Part shown: positions 18,709 to 27,299 of the stretch, piece by piece
Layout: the number at the start of each line of letters is the position of its first letter
Numbering within the stretch: position 1 is the stretch's first letter
Source of the DNA: Myxococcales bacterium
Lineage (GTDB): Bacteria > Myxococcota_A > Polyangia > Haliangiales > Haliangiaceae
Direction of reading: 5' to 3'
Length of the DNA stretch: 64,000 nucleotides
Assembly (NCBI GenBank): GCA_016706545.1
Contig: JADJJK010000005.1
Coordinates: forward strand, 62,001-126,000
Made by a program: the position numbers and the translations under genes
Notes under the pieces: generated by a model
What the model saw: the letters and a program-made list of their open reading frames with translations, nothing else
Told to the model about the DNA's origin: nothing
Database searches by the model: none

Positions 18709-19572
18709 GTGCGTGACCGTGGATTTCGCCTGCTGGTGATTGGGCTCGCTCTCGGCGGGGCCGTGGTCCTCGCGCGGGTGCGGTTCAGTCAGGTCCCGTC
18801 GCTGCCGCCACGGCCGCCCATGCCTCAGGTGTCGGGCGCGGGGACCGCCGAGCAACTCCTCAACGACACGCTTACCTCTCCGGCGGTGTGGCGAAATTTC
18901 CTTCAGACCGATGCGCGCGCCGCGGGCGTGACCGCGCCCACGGTCGCCGAGCTGGGCAAGCCGTTTACGTATCAACGGGAGGCCAGCTCGCACGTGCTCT
19001 CCTTCGGTGCGCCGACCTGGACGGCGGCCGGCCTCACGCTCACGCTGGAGAGCGGCGATCGCAACTCCGCGGTGCTCTCCATCCACAACCCCGGCACGAG
19101 CGACGTCGCGTATCGCGTGGTCTCACGACCCAGCTTGGGGTCAAGTGTCTGTAATGTGTCAGCGCCGCTGGTGATCAACGCGCTGGTGATCGCGCGCGGC
19201 GGAACTGTTCGGCGCACCGAGTGTGCGGTTCGCGCCGGCCTCGAGCTCACGATCTTGTCGGTCGAGACCATCGCGTTGCCGCCGCTGTCGTCGTGGTACG
19301 TCCGCCAGGTCAGCCCCCTCGCGGTGGGGCTGGAGCCACGCTGGGCCAGGGCGCATCGACCCGAAATGCAGGCCAATTGCTCCTCGATCGTGCCGCAGGC
19401 GGTCCGCGGCGCGCTGCAAAAGGGCGATTTGACGTGGCGGGATCTCGTCGATTTTTACGCGCGGCATCGCTGCGAGACGTACCAATTTCCCATTACATAT
19501 CGAGCGATTACAAAAGAAGGCGAGCGAGAACTGCCGGCTTTGCCGCCGCCGCCCGGTGAACGGCGGAATTGA
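18709..19572 (+). CDS. Membrane-anchored protein of unknown function
   Basis: From the GTG at 18709 the product has 287 residues. It has a basic start (RDRGFR), one membrane helix (LLVIGLALGGAVVLARV), a Pro-rich linker (PPRPPMP) and an extracytoplasmic beta-rich domain (THE stretch TWTAAGLTLTLESGDRNSAV, then SSWYVRQVSPLAVGLEPRW). Four cysteines are in the exported part. The ATG at 18559 would add about 50 residues with no protein-like character. No family is recognised. Confidence 0.65.
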   Translation: MRDRGFRLLVIGLALGGAVVLARVRFSQVPSLPPRPPMPQVSGAGTAEQLLNDTLTSPAVWRNFLQTDARAAGVTAPTVAELGKPFTYQREASSHVLSFGAPTWTAAGLTLTLESGDRNSAVLSIHNPGTSDVAYRVVSRPSLGSSVCNVSAPLVINALVIARGGTVRRTECAVRAGLELTILSVETIALPPLSSWYVRQVSPLAVGLEPRWARAHRPEMQANCSSIVPQAVRGALQKGDLTWRDLVDFYARHRCETYQFPITYRAITKEGERELPALPPPPGERRN

Positions 19573-19646
19573 TTTCGCAAGGTTACGCTTGCGTAAAGTC
19601 GTCGGTCCCGTTTAGCCTTATGACTAGTTACGCGGAGTTACGAGCC

Positions 19647-20018
19647 GTGACCAAGTCAGAGTTGATCGAGAAGCTCTCCGATACACTGAAGCTCCCGGCT
19701 GGTAAGGCGGAGGCGATCGTGAACACCGTCTTCGATTCGATGGTGAAGGCACTCGAACGCGGCGAAGGCATCGAGATCCGCGGCTTTGGGAGCTTCACTG
19801 TTCGAAAGTACCGGGCATATGAGGGTCGCAACCCTCGGACCGGGGAGACCGTCCACGTCGCTGAAAAGCGCCTACCCTTCTTCAAGGTCGGCAAAGACTT
19901 GAGAGATCGAGTCAACGCCGGCCTCGGCACCCCGTTGCCAGAAGACAAGCCAGGGGAACCCGACGACACGGACCCCAACGACGACGACTTCGACGACGAC
20001 GACGACAGCACGGAGTAG
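19647..20018 (+). CDS. HU/IHF family DNA-binding protein with acidic tail
   Basis: The core (TKSELIEKLSDTLKLPAG to KVGKDLRDRVN) is a complete HU/IHF domain. It includes the helical N-terminus, GFGSFTVRKY, the DNA-gripping arm tip GRNPRTGE and FKVGKDLRDRV. A tail of about 30 residues, almost all Asp, Glu and Pro, follows. It bends DNA and shapes the nucleoid; the acidic tail could weaken or tune binding. I prefer the GTG at 19647 because GGAG lies upstream and it gives the standard N-terminus. An ATG at 19620 in the same frame would add nine residues. Confidence 0.88.
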   Translation: MTKSELIEKLSDTLKLPAGKAEAIVNTVFDSMVKALERGEGIEIRGFGSFTVRKYRAYEGRNPRTGETVHVAEKRLPFFKVGKDLRDRVNAGLGTPLPEDKPGEPDDTDPNDDDFDDDDDSTE

Positions 20019-20030
20019 CGCGCGTAGCGC

Positions 20031-20165
20031 CCGTGCTGCGAGCAGCGCCCGTGCGGCGAGCAACGTCGCGCGCTGGCTCACCCGCGCTCGTGTGAGCAAC
20101 GTCCGTGCTGCGAGCAGCGCCCGTGCGGCGAGCAACGTCGCGCGCTGGCTCACCTGCGCTCGTGT
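20031..20165. repeat. Tandem duplication of a 72-bp unit
   Basis: Bases 20031-20093 and 20103-20165 are near-identical (one difference in 63) with a period of 72. Each copy includes the small inverted repeat GCTGCGAGCAGC. It lies directly after the HU-like gene, between convergent genes. Confidence 0.9.
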
Positions 20166-20256
20166 CGTGCTGTGCTGAGCTGAGCTGTGCTGCGCCAGGC
20201 GCCTTCGCGATCAACGCCATACGAGGCCTGTCGCCAGCTTCGTCGGCTGGAGCTGG

Positions 20257-22468
20257 CTAGCTCTCGTCCAAGACGCGGACCACTCCCGCCTCGCCGTCCA
20301 CCTCCACCAGCGCGTGGGGTGGCAAGGACATGGCGTCGGTGCAGCCGACCACGCACGGGATGCCCAGCTCGCGCGCCATGGCGGCGCCGTGATCCAGCAG
20401 GCCTCCGGTCTCGCTGACGATCGCCGCCGCACCCACCAGCGCCACCGCGAGCGCCGGGGTGACCGCAGGGACCACCGCCACCACCGGCGTCATCGCCGCC
20501 GGGAGCATCGACGTCCCATCCCACAGCCGCCACAGCTCCGAGACCTGGCGTACCCGGCCGCGGACCACGCCGCCGCAGCCCACGCCGTGCCAGCGCGCGC
20601 TGGCGGCGGGCACGCCGCAGCCAACGCTCGCGGGCATCCGCCATGCGCTGGCCCGGCGGTGCGCGGCTCGCGCTGCCCCGGCCTGCGCGCGCGCGGAATC
20701 CACGTTCACCGCGCCAGCGGCCGCAGCGGTGACCGCGTCCTCGAGCGGGATCCAGAAGATGTCGTCGCCCAGCTCCAGCCGCGCCCCGGCGGCCACCAGC
20801 GCCCGACGGACGCGCGCTTGGGCCCGCGCGAACCAGTGATCATCGAGCTCCGCCAGGTCTGCGGCGGCCTGGCCAAGCTCCGCCTGCGCAGCGCGCGCAG
20901 GCGACGCGGGCGCTGTGGTCGCCGTGTCGGCCCGTGGCGCGGGCGCCTGGGCCGGCGACGCCACGCGCTGCTGCGCGCGCAACCGCTCCACCGCCGCCGC
21001 CAGGTGGCCAGGCGTCTCCGCCAGCGTGGGCGCTGCCACGTCCCAGGCGGCGGACAGCTCGCCCACTTGCGCGAGCAGGTCGCGCTCGCTCAGCTCGCCG
21101 CGGGCGCAGGCCCAAAGGCGCGCCTCCACCGCGGCTGGCCGCGCGCCAGGCGGGGCAAACGCCGGCCCGGCGGCGCGGCGCGCCGCGCTCACCAGCGGCG
21201 ACATCTCGTGGGCCCAGACGCGCACCAGCCGGACATAGGCCTCCACCGTGGCGGCCAGATCATCGGACGTGGGCGGCCCCAGCGCGGCGGCGGCGCGGGC
21301 CTCGATGGCGGCGAAGCGCTGGCGCAGCTCCTGCGCCGACCTGGGCGCGGCCTCCGCGTCTGGCGCGGCCTCCGCGTTCGGCGCGGCCTCCGCGTTCGGC
21401 GCGGCCGGGCTGTCCTGCGGCGCGCGCGGCGTGACGTAGAGATATCCCCGCGCACAGCCGCAGCGCATAGGGGCTGGCGCCTTCGCGGTCGACGCGCTCG
21501 ACGAGGCCGGCCTGCGCTGGCGACAGCGGGTCGGGGTTGTGCGCCAGATCTGCGGTCCAGCACCGGCCATCGGCGAGCAGCGCCGCGGTCACGATGGGCG
21601 GCGGCGCGAGCTTGGCGGTGAACGTTGGGTTCACGATGGGGCGCGCCTGCACCACCGCCAGCGTGCCGTCGGGGCCCTCGATGAGCTCGACGTCCGCGCC
21701 GGTGGCCTGCAGCGCGAGCGCGCGCTCGGCCCGCAGCGCCAGCGCCACCGCCGCGGTGGCCCAGGGCTCCGAGGCCTGCGGCCTCGCCGAGGCGTCCGCC
21801 GCGGGCTCACCGACCGAGCGCGGCACGGTGGCCAGCTCGGCGCCGCGCTCGGCCGCGGCGAGCGGCGAGCTTGGCTGCCCCGGCTGGCGCGTGTACACGG
21901 TGATCCGCTGGCCAGGCGCGTAGCGCTGCACGATGACCGCCACCTGCAGCGGCGCGGCGGCGCTTGCCTGGCCCTGGCTCACGCTGCGCGCTCGCTGCTG
22001 GGCATAGGCCGCCGCCAGCGGCGTGCAGACGCTCGCCCACACGGCGCGGATGGCTGGCCACACCTCGCTGGGCGTCACCGCCACCTTCGAGGAGAACACG
22101 CCGGCGGCCGCGCCCGCGGCGCGGTCCTCCAGCGAGATCGACGACCGCACCGCCAGGAGTCCGCCGCTCCCCGCCGCGCCGGCCAGCTCCGCGGCCTGGC
22201 GGGTGACCAGCTCCTCGAGCTCGGCCGGCAGCTCCGCGGCCTCGATCACCGAGGCGAGCTGCTCCAGCGCCTGGCCAAGCGCGTCCACGTCCACGCGCAG
22301 TGCGGCTTCGCCCACCGCGGCGCGGAACGCAGCGTGGGTGACCACGAAGCCAGGCGGCACCGGCAGGCCGGCCGCGAGCAGGCCGCGCAAGCTCTCGGCT
22401 TTCGCACCACACCCGAGGTCGGCGCCATCCTGTTGCGCGCCGGCCGCGTCCAGACGCAAGAGCCACAT
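20257..22468 (-). pseudogene. PEP synthase / rifampin phosphotransferase-like enzyme, apparent frameshift
   Basis: The N-terminal part (start ATG 22468) is a pyruvate/PEP synthase-type ATP-binding domain: KAESLRGLLAAGLPVPPGF, GLLAVRSSISLEDRAAGAA and the closing motif LAVVQARPIV. The C-terminal part is a PEP-utilising mobile domain with the phospho-His motif SETGGLLDHGAAMARELGIP. The two lie in different frames: near 21445 the first frame reads LRLCAGISL, and removing one G from a GGGG run gives CAGYLYVTPRAP, which continues in the second frame. It is either a homopolymer error or a real frameshift. The family phosphorylates pyruvate or antibiotics using ATP; the acceptor here is unknown. Confidence 0.75.
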
Positions 22469-22771
22469 GCTCGCAGGTGTACCGCAGCCGAGCCGGCGTC
22501 GCGAACGTCGCGGCGGCACTTCCCGCCGCCAGGCCCTGGTGCCCTGCAGAACCATCGCCGGCCCTGCGCGCGCGGCCCGGAGGCACTACTGCGTCCAACG
22601 TCGAGCGAGACCAAGCGGCGGGAGGCAGATCGCGGCGCACGCCCGGAGCGCAGCGACGAGGGTGGTGGTTCCACACGAGGAGCGAGCACCGGACGTACGT
22701 CGCGAGGTGTCCGCGCCGCGACGGTCGCAGGCGATGGTGGACTGACGCAGGAGTGCTAGGCTTGGGCCGCC
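22469..22771. other. Divergent intergenic region, nothing recognised
   Basis: This gap of about 300 bp separates the PEP-utilising enzyme gene and the 3D-domain gene. It is GC-rich, and its ORFs look like chance reading frames. I see no convincing promoter, RNA or repeat. Confidence 0.6.
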
Positions 22772-23548
22772 GTGTTGACCGTGCTTTGTCCCCTGAAACT
22801 GCGCCGCGCTCCTTCCGCGTTGGCGGTGGTGGTGGCGGTGGCGGTGGCCGCCGCGTCGCTTGGCGCCGCCTCGTTCGCGGCCGCTGACACCAGCAAGATG
22901 CGCAAGGAAGATGTCCCGATCCAGCGCCGCGCCAGCGGGCCGGGCAAGAACAAGCTGTGCTGCGGGTATCCGCTCGCCGGCGTGGAGGAGTGGGCCTTGC
23001 GCTTCTACTGGCTGGCGCGCGAGGAAGATCACGACGACCCCGAGGAGGTGGAGTACCGCCCGCTCGACGAGGTGGAGCTCTACACTCCCCGCGGCTTCTA
23101 CCTGGGCTCGGTGGCCGAGCGCTTCGCCTGGGCGCTGCGCATGGAGGGCACCGGCCTGATGTCCGATGGCCGCGTCATCAACTACGCCGGCGCCTGCGCC
23201 TTTGGCTATGGCACCTGTTTCGAGGAGCTGGACCATCACCTGTACCCCTTTGGGCGCGGCTCGCGCAGGCGGCCGCTCGTGCCCTTCGTCTCGGTGGCGG
23301 TGGATCAGGCGGTGGTGCCCATCGGCGAGCCGCTGTACATCCCCGAGTTCGATGGCCTGCTGCTGCCCGACGGCTCGGTGCATGACGGTTGCGTGCGCGC
23401 CGACGACACCGGCGGCGGGATCAAGCGGCAGAAGATGGACTTCTTCGTGGTGTCGTATCGCAACTTCCGCACCGTGCTCTCCGAGCTGTGGAACCTGCAG
23501 GTCATCACCCCCCACATCCAGTCGCCGCGCTGCGAATACCTGCGGTGA
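22772..23548 (+). CDS. Exported 3D-domain protein (MltA C-terminal-like)
   Basis: The protein has 258 residues. A signal peptide (ALAVVVAVAVAAASLGAASF) precedes a domain with two early cysteines (KNKLCCGYPLAG). The C-terminal part has the 3D fold signature: a first conserved segment VPFVSVAVDQAVVPIGEPLY and then VHDGCVRADDTGGGIKRQKM and DFFV. 3D domains are double-psi barrels found in lytic transglycosylases and resuscitation factors. The glycosidase part is absent, so it is probably a cell-wall protein of unknown activity. It starts at a GTG. Confidence 0.8.
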   Translation: MLTVLCPLKLRRAPSALAVVVAVAVAAASLGAASFAAADTSKMRKEDVPIQRRASGPGKNKLCCGYPLAGVEEWALRFYWLAREEDHDDPEEVEYRPLDEVELYTPRGFYLGSVAERFAWALRMEGTGLMSDGRVINYAGACAFGYGTCFEELDHHLYPFGRGSRRRPLVPFVSVAVDQAVVPIGEPLYIPEFDGLLLPDGSVHDGCVRADDTGGGIKRQKMDFFVVSYRNFRTVLSELWNLQVITPHIQSPRCEYLR

Positions 23549-23576
23549 GCGTCCGCGGTCGTCGAGCGGCGGCGCG

Positions 23577-24191
23577 ATGGCTTGGCGGATCCTGGCTGGC
23601 CGTGCGACCCTTGGGCCCATGCTCGCTGGCTTGTTTCGCGACGCGGTGGCCGAGCTGGTCCACGACACGCTGGACGGCTTCTTGTCGGCCGCGCCGGGGC
23701 TCGAGCATCCGGCGCTGTGCCGCCTGACGCCGTCCGCTGACGGCCAGGGCTCGCCGCTCGTGGCGGTGGTCGGGGACGTGGCGCTCGGCCGCGCCCTCGG
23801 GGCGATCGGAAAGCGGCGCGCCGCCGGTCGCGCGCCTGCGTATGCTCTGCGGGTGGCGGCGCCGGCGAAGGCTCGGGGCGCGCGCAAGCTCGAGGGCGTG
23901 CTGGTGGCGGAGAGCCCGCTGGAGCTGCCGCTCGAGGCGGGCGCGCTCGCGGTCCTCATCGGCGTTGGCGCGATGACGTCGCCGGAGCCCGGTCGCTGGC
24001 TCGCCGAGTGGACGCGGGTGGTGCGGCCCGGCGGCGGGTTGATCCTCGTCGATAGGTGCGCGGCGCCAGTGGCCACCCGGCACGCGCTGTGCGCGCGCAT
24101 GCTGGAGCTCGAGCAGCGCCACAGCGGCCGCGCGGTGGTCACGAGCGGGCTCATCGCCCCGCAGCCTGCACGCACGCTGCAGGTCGCCTGA
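23577..24191 (+). CDS. SAM-dependent methyltransferase-like protein
   Basis: The product has 204 residues. The second half fits the end of a Rossmann-type methyltransferase: ALAVLIGVGAMTSPEPGRWL then EWTRVVRPGGGLILVD, where VRPGG is the usual turn after motif III. The N-terminal region (HDTLDGFLSAAPGLEHPA, PLVAVVGDVALGRALG) lacks a clear glycine-rich SAM-binding motif, so activity is doubtful. It lies 28 bp after the 3D-domain gene on the same strand. Confidence 0.6.
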   Translation: MAWRILAGRATLGPMLAGLFRDAVAELVHDTLDGFLSAAPGLEHPALCRLTPSADGQGSPLVAVVGDVALGRALGAIGKRRAAGRAPAYALRVAAPAKARGARKLEGVLVAESPLELPLEAGALAVLIGVGAMTSPEPGRWLAEWTRVVRPGGGLILVDRCAAPVATRHALCARMLELEQRHSGRAVVTSGLIAPQPARTLQVA

Positions 24192-24193
24192 GC

Positions 24194-24298
24194 GCAGGGC
24201 GAGCTTGCCTGCGAGCAGGGCGAGCTTGCCTGGGATCAGCGCGAGCTTGCCTACGCAGCGCGAGCTTGCCTGAGTTCAGCGCGCGCAGCGCGAGCAGG
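24194..24298. repeat. Degenerate tandem repeat, AGGGCGAGCTTGCCTG-like unit
   Basis: Four copies of GCGAGCTTGCCT occur about 20 bp apart between two convergent genes, with a fifth, decayed copy near the end. No gene is apparent here. Confidence 0.75.
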
Positions 24299-24299
24299 C

Positions 24300-25232
24300 C
24301 TACGGGACGACGACGAACTCGCGCTGCATCAGCACGAGCAAGTTCTGCGCGGCGTCCAGATCGGTGCCGGGGTAGTTGTCGAGCACCTTCTGAAGCTGCC
24401 CGTGCTCGAGCACGAGCTGGAAGGTGTCGAGCTGCGTCGGCGTCAGCTCTCGCAGCTTGCCGGCCAGCGGCGTGGGCACGGCGAGCGCGGAGCTCAGCGG
24501 CGGTAGCTGGCTCTGCATGTGGCGGAACTCATCGAGCTGGCGCACGCCCTCCATGAGCAGCGCCTCGGTGGACTCGGTGACCTCTTCCATCACCTGCAGC
24601 TCCACCGAGGGCTCCAGCTCGAACGTGCCGGTGGCCCAGGTGAGCATGCGGTAGATCGCCTTCTGCGGCGACAGCGTGAAGTCGTCGTTGATCGCGGCGA
24701 AGTAGATCTGGCCCTTGCGGATGTAGATCTTGCCGATGCTGACGCCGTTGTTGATGGACAGCACGCCCGACTTGCGGCTCGTGGAGAGGAGCTGCAGCAA
24801 GTCCGGCAGCGGGATCTCTTCGATCACGCCGGACATCGGTCGGCCCTGCGTCTGCTGACGCTGCTGCGCTCCGGCCTCCAGCCGCCTGCGCGCCTCGGCC
24901 TCGCTCTGGTTGGCCAGCGCGCCATCCACCGCCACCACCTTGATGATGGAGGTGCCCACGAGGATGCGATCGCCCTCGCTCAGCCGCGAGCGCCCGGCGA
25001 TCTTCTCGCCGTTGACGAACGTGCCGTTGGTGGAGCCCAGATCTTGGATGTACACATCCGCGTCACTGGAGCTGATCTTGGCGTGACGGCGGGAGACCAT
25101 GTCCTCGACCAGCACCATGTCCAGGTCGCTGGAGCGGCCAATCACGATCTCTCGGTTCATGCGCAGCGGAAACTCTCCACCCTGGTATTTTCCAGAGATG
25201 AAACGCAGCGCGAAGCGGGGACGGTCACTCAT
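24300..25232 (-). CDS. FHA domain plus DUF4388 protein
   Basis: The protein has 310 residues. Residues about 8-100 are an FHA domain (IVIGRSSDLDMVL, VSRRHAKISS, DLGSTNGTFVNGEKI), which binds phosphothreonine peptides. Residues about 130-235 are DUF4388/PATAN-like (SGVIEEIPLPDLLQLLSTSR, GVLSINNGVSIGKIYIRKGQ). The C-terminal tail is helical. The combination is typical of myxobacteria and probably reads the output of Ser/Thr kinases such as those in this window. Confidence 0.9.
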   Translation of the reverse strand: MSDRPRFALRFISGKYQGGEFPLRMNREIVIGRSSDLDMVLVEDMVSRRHAKISSSDADVYIQDLGSTNGTFVNGEKIAGRSRLSEGDRILVGTSIIKVVAVDGALANQSEAEARRRLEAGAQQRQQTQGRPMSGVIEEIPLPDLLQLLSTSRKSGVLSINNGVSIGKIYIRKGQIYFAAINDDFTLSPQKAIYRMLTWATGTFELEPSVELQVMEEVTESTEALLMEGVRQLDEFRHMQSQLPPLSSALAVPTPLAGKLRELTPTQLDTFQLVLEHGQLQKVLDNYPGTDLDAAQNLLVLMQREFVVVP

Positions 25233-25636
25233 GAATCTTGCGGCGGTCGCGTTGCCAAAGGAGCCTGCAACAACGCAAAAATTCTAGTGCCAGGAAGGGC
25301 TTGAGCGCAAGTCGTGCCGGCCACTGCGTGGCCACCGACCCGCGCGATTTTGGAGATTTTGCAGGTAGGTGAGTTCCTGGCTCGCCGGTCGACGCTGCCA
25401 GGTTGGCAGGGCGAGGCCAACCGTTTGCTCCCAGATCACAGCTCGGTTCACGTAGGTGGCTGTAAGGCGCGTTGCGGTTGTGACCAGCGAAGCCCGCGGG
25501 TCGGGCCAATCAAGACCCGCAGCCTGCGGCACCTCGCCTCATGCTCGCTTCCAGCTCGCGTCAGGCTCGCGTCAGGCTTGCTCCAGCTCGCGTCAGGCTT
25601 GCTCCAGGCTCGCGCCAGGCTCGCGTCAGGCTCACC
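25233..25636. repeat. Intergenic region with degenerate GCTCGCGTCAGG repeats
   Basis: This gap of about 400 bp has no convincing gene. Bases 25233-25530 hold the upstream region of the FHA gene, including a small inverted repeat (CTGCCAGGTTGGCAG). Bases about 25541-25636 are made of degenerate copies of a 10-17 bp unit based on GCTCGCGTCAGG, next to the end of the hydrolase gene. Confidence 0.6.
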
Positions 25637-26506
25637 TCAGCCTTCGTGATCGAGGTTGCCAGCGCCCATGGTCGCGGCTCCGTCAGCGTCCGGGTCTGCA
25701 GGGGCGCGCAGCACCGCGATGACCCGCTGGTACACCTCTTCCGAGACCACCAGGCTCGAGTGCCCGAGCGGCACCGTCATGGCGTTGGCCCCGGGCAGCC
25801 GGGTCGTCTCCAGCGGCACCACCCAGTCGCGCGCGGCGGCGATGGTGTGGATCTCCACCCCTTGCGGCACTTGGCCCTGGTGCAGCTCGTCGAGAAAGCG
25901 GCTGCGCGGCAAGAGCTGCCACGACGAGGTGGACCACAGCCCGAGCGTGGCGATGCCCAGCAGCGCGGCCCATGTCCCGTGGACCGGGGTTCCCAGCATG
26001 ACCAGCCGGCGCACGCGCGCCGCGCCGCCCAGCTTCTTGACGTAGTAGAGGCCGATCAGGCCGCCCATCGAGTGGGCCAGGATGTCGATCTTGGTGGACG
26101 GGGTCTCCGATAGGATCCGATCGATCTTGCGGTGGATCATGAACGCGGAGCGGCGAATGTCGCGGACGTTGAGCGCTCCGATATTGAAGGACACCACGAT
26201 GAAGCCCTCGCTGAGGAGGCGCCGCTCCAGCGGGTACATGGAGCCGCGGGTGCCCAAGAAGCCGTGGATGAGCAAGAGCGGGACCTGGTTGTCGGTGATC
26301 TTCTCGAAGTTGGCCTCGCGGCGGATGCGATTGCCGCGCGCCAGGTTGCGAAGGTACGACAGTCCATCTGCGCCGCCGGCCAGGTCCTGACCCACGCTGC
26401 TCTTCTTGCCCAGCCAGCGCGAAGGCGCCTCGAGCGCCCAGCGCACCAGCCAGGACGATCGACGGAGACTTGCGGAGATGGCTTTTCGGCCGTTGCCGGA
26501 GCTCAT
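25637..26506 (-). CDS. Alpha/beta hydrolase, lipase-like
   Basis: The protein has 289 residues. Elements of the alpha/beta hydrolase fold are visible: the oxyanion strand LLLIHGFLGTRG, the nucleophile elbow LAHSMGGLIG (Ser), a candidate Asp in AARDWVVPLETT and the His in PLGHSSLVV. There is no signal peptide, so it is probably cytoplasmic or peripheral. The ATG at 26506 is chosen because upstream codons overlap the end of the WGR gene. It is probably a lipase, esterase or depalmitoylase-like enzyme. The substrate is unknown. Confidence 0.85.
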   Translation of the reverse strand: MSSGNGRKAISASLRRSSWLVRWALEAPSRWLGKKSSVGQDLAGGADGLSYLRNLARGNRIRREANFEKITDNQVPLLLIHGFLGTRGSMYPLERRLLSEGFIVVSFNIGALNVRDIRRSAFMIHRKIDRILSETPSTKIDILAHSMGGLIGLYYVKKLGGAARVRRLVMLGTPVHGTWAALLGIATLGLWSTSSWQLLPRSRFLDELHQGQVPQGVEIHTIAAARDWVVPLETTRLPGANAMTVPLGHSSLVVSEEVYQRVIAVLRAPADPDADGAATMGAGNLDHEG

Positions 26507-26510
26507 GGGC

Positions 26511-27197
26511 TCATCCACGATAGTCTGAAAACCCTTCGGAAACCCAGTGCGAACAGCTCCGAGCATAGGCATGGCTGGCCGCCGCGGGAGTGGGGTATTG
26601 CACCGCGCTCCAGTGGCCTTGCTGGCCCACGTGGCCATGGCGGGTCACCACGAAGCAGTGCATGCGATACACCAGCGCAAACAGCGCGCCGCGCCGCAAG
26701 GACCGAGAATCTCCGGCAGGGACGCGGCCTGGCGCGGGCGCCGGCGCCGCTGGCGCCCCAGCCGGGAGCAGCCGCGGCGAGGGCAGGACCAGCAGGTCTT
26801 CGCTCGTAGGGGAGGGCGCCTCGTCGACGACAGCGACGGCGCTCACCTGCGGCGCGGCGGCGGCCGGCGCGGCCACCGGGCGCGAGCCGTCGGTGGAGAG
26901 CGGGCCTGGCGTGGCGGCGGCCGGAGCCGAGGGGTTCGCCGCGGCCTTTGCCTTGCTCCTCGGCTTGGCCGGCGCGACGCCGGTCGAGGCGATCGGCGCG
27001 TGGGGCGCGACGATCGTCGCGTCGATGGTTGTGTCGGTGGTCGTCGCGGCGGCCATCGCGGCGGTGGTCGCGGCGAGCGTCGCTGCGGCCGTCGGGTCGG
27101 TGGTCGGCTCGGCGGTCGACGCATTCTTGCGCCGGACGTACGGGCGGGTCGATGGGCGACGGAGCTGGGATCGAGCCGGCGGCTTTGGCGTCTCCAT
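26511..27197 (-). CDS. WGR-like domain protein with Ala/Thr/Pro-rich N-terminus
   Basis: From the ATG at 27197 the product has 228 residues. The first 150 are low-complexity, rich in Ala, Thr and Pro and probably disordered. The last 60 (MHCFVVTRHGHVGQQGHW, then SHAYARSCSHWVSEGFSDY) follow the WGR pattern of a Tyr/Phe-rich strand, RxGxVGxxG, and a late aromatic-Gly-aromatic. WGR domains occur in PARP-type proteins and bacterial regulators and may bind nucleic acid. The opposite strand is also open here, but the WGR match favours this frame. Confidence 0.7.
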   Translation of the reverse strand: METPKPPARSQLRRPSTRPYVRRKNASTAEPTTDPTAAATLAATTAAMAAATTTDTTIDATIVAPHAPIASTGVAPAKPRSKAKAAANPSAPAAATPGPLSTDGSRPVAAPAAAAPQVSAVAVVDEAPSPTSEDLLVLPSPRLLPAGAPAAPAPAPGRVPAGDSRSLRRGALFALVYRMHCFVVTRHGHVGQQGHWSAVQYPTPAAASHAYARSCSHWVSEGFSDYRG

Positions 27198-27299
27198 GAA
27201 ATTCGTGGTGCCAGGGATTGCTGCGGTGGGCAACTCTTCGGCCAAAGTGCGCGCCACCGGCGCGCGCCGCGCAGGATCCGTGTAAGATTTCTCGACTGA

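Noticed and set aside
20031..20165. 72-bp tandem repeat as a CRISPR array
   Set aside because: The whole 63-bp unit is conserved, leaving only 9 bp between copies, and there are only two copies.
22586..24175. 529-residue minus-strand ORF
   Set aside because: It is antisense to the 3D-domain and methyltransferase-like genes, which have a signal peptide and family motifs.
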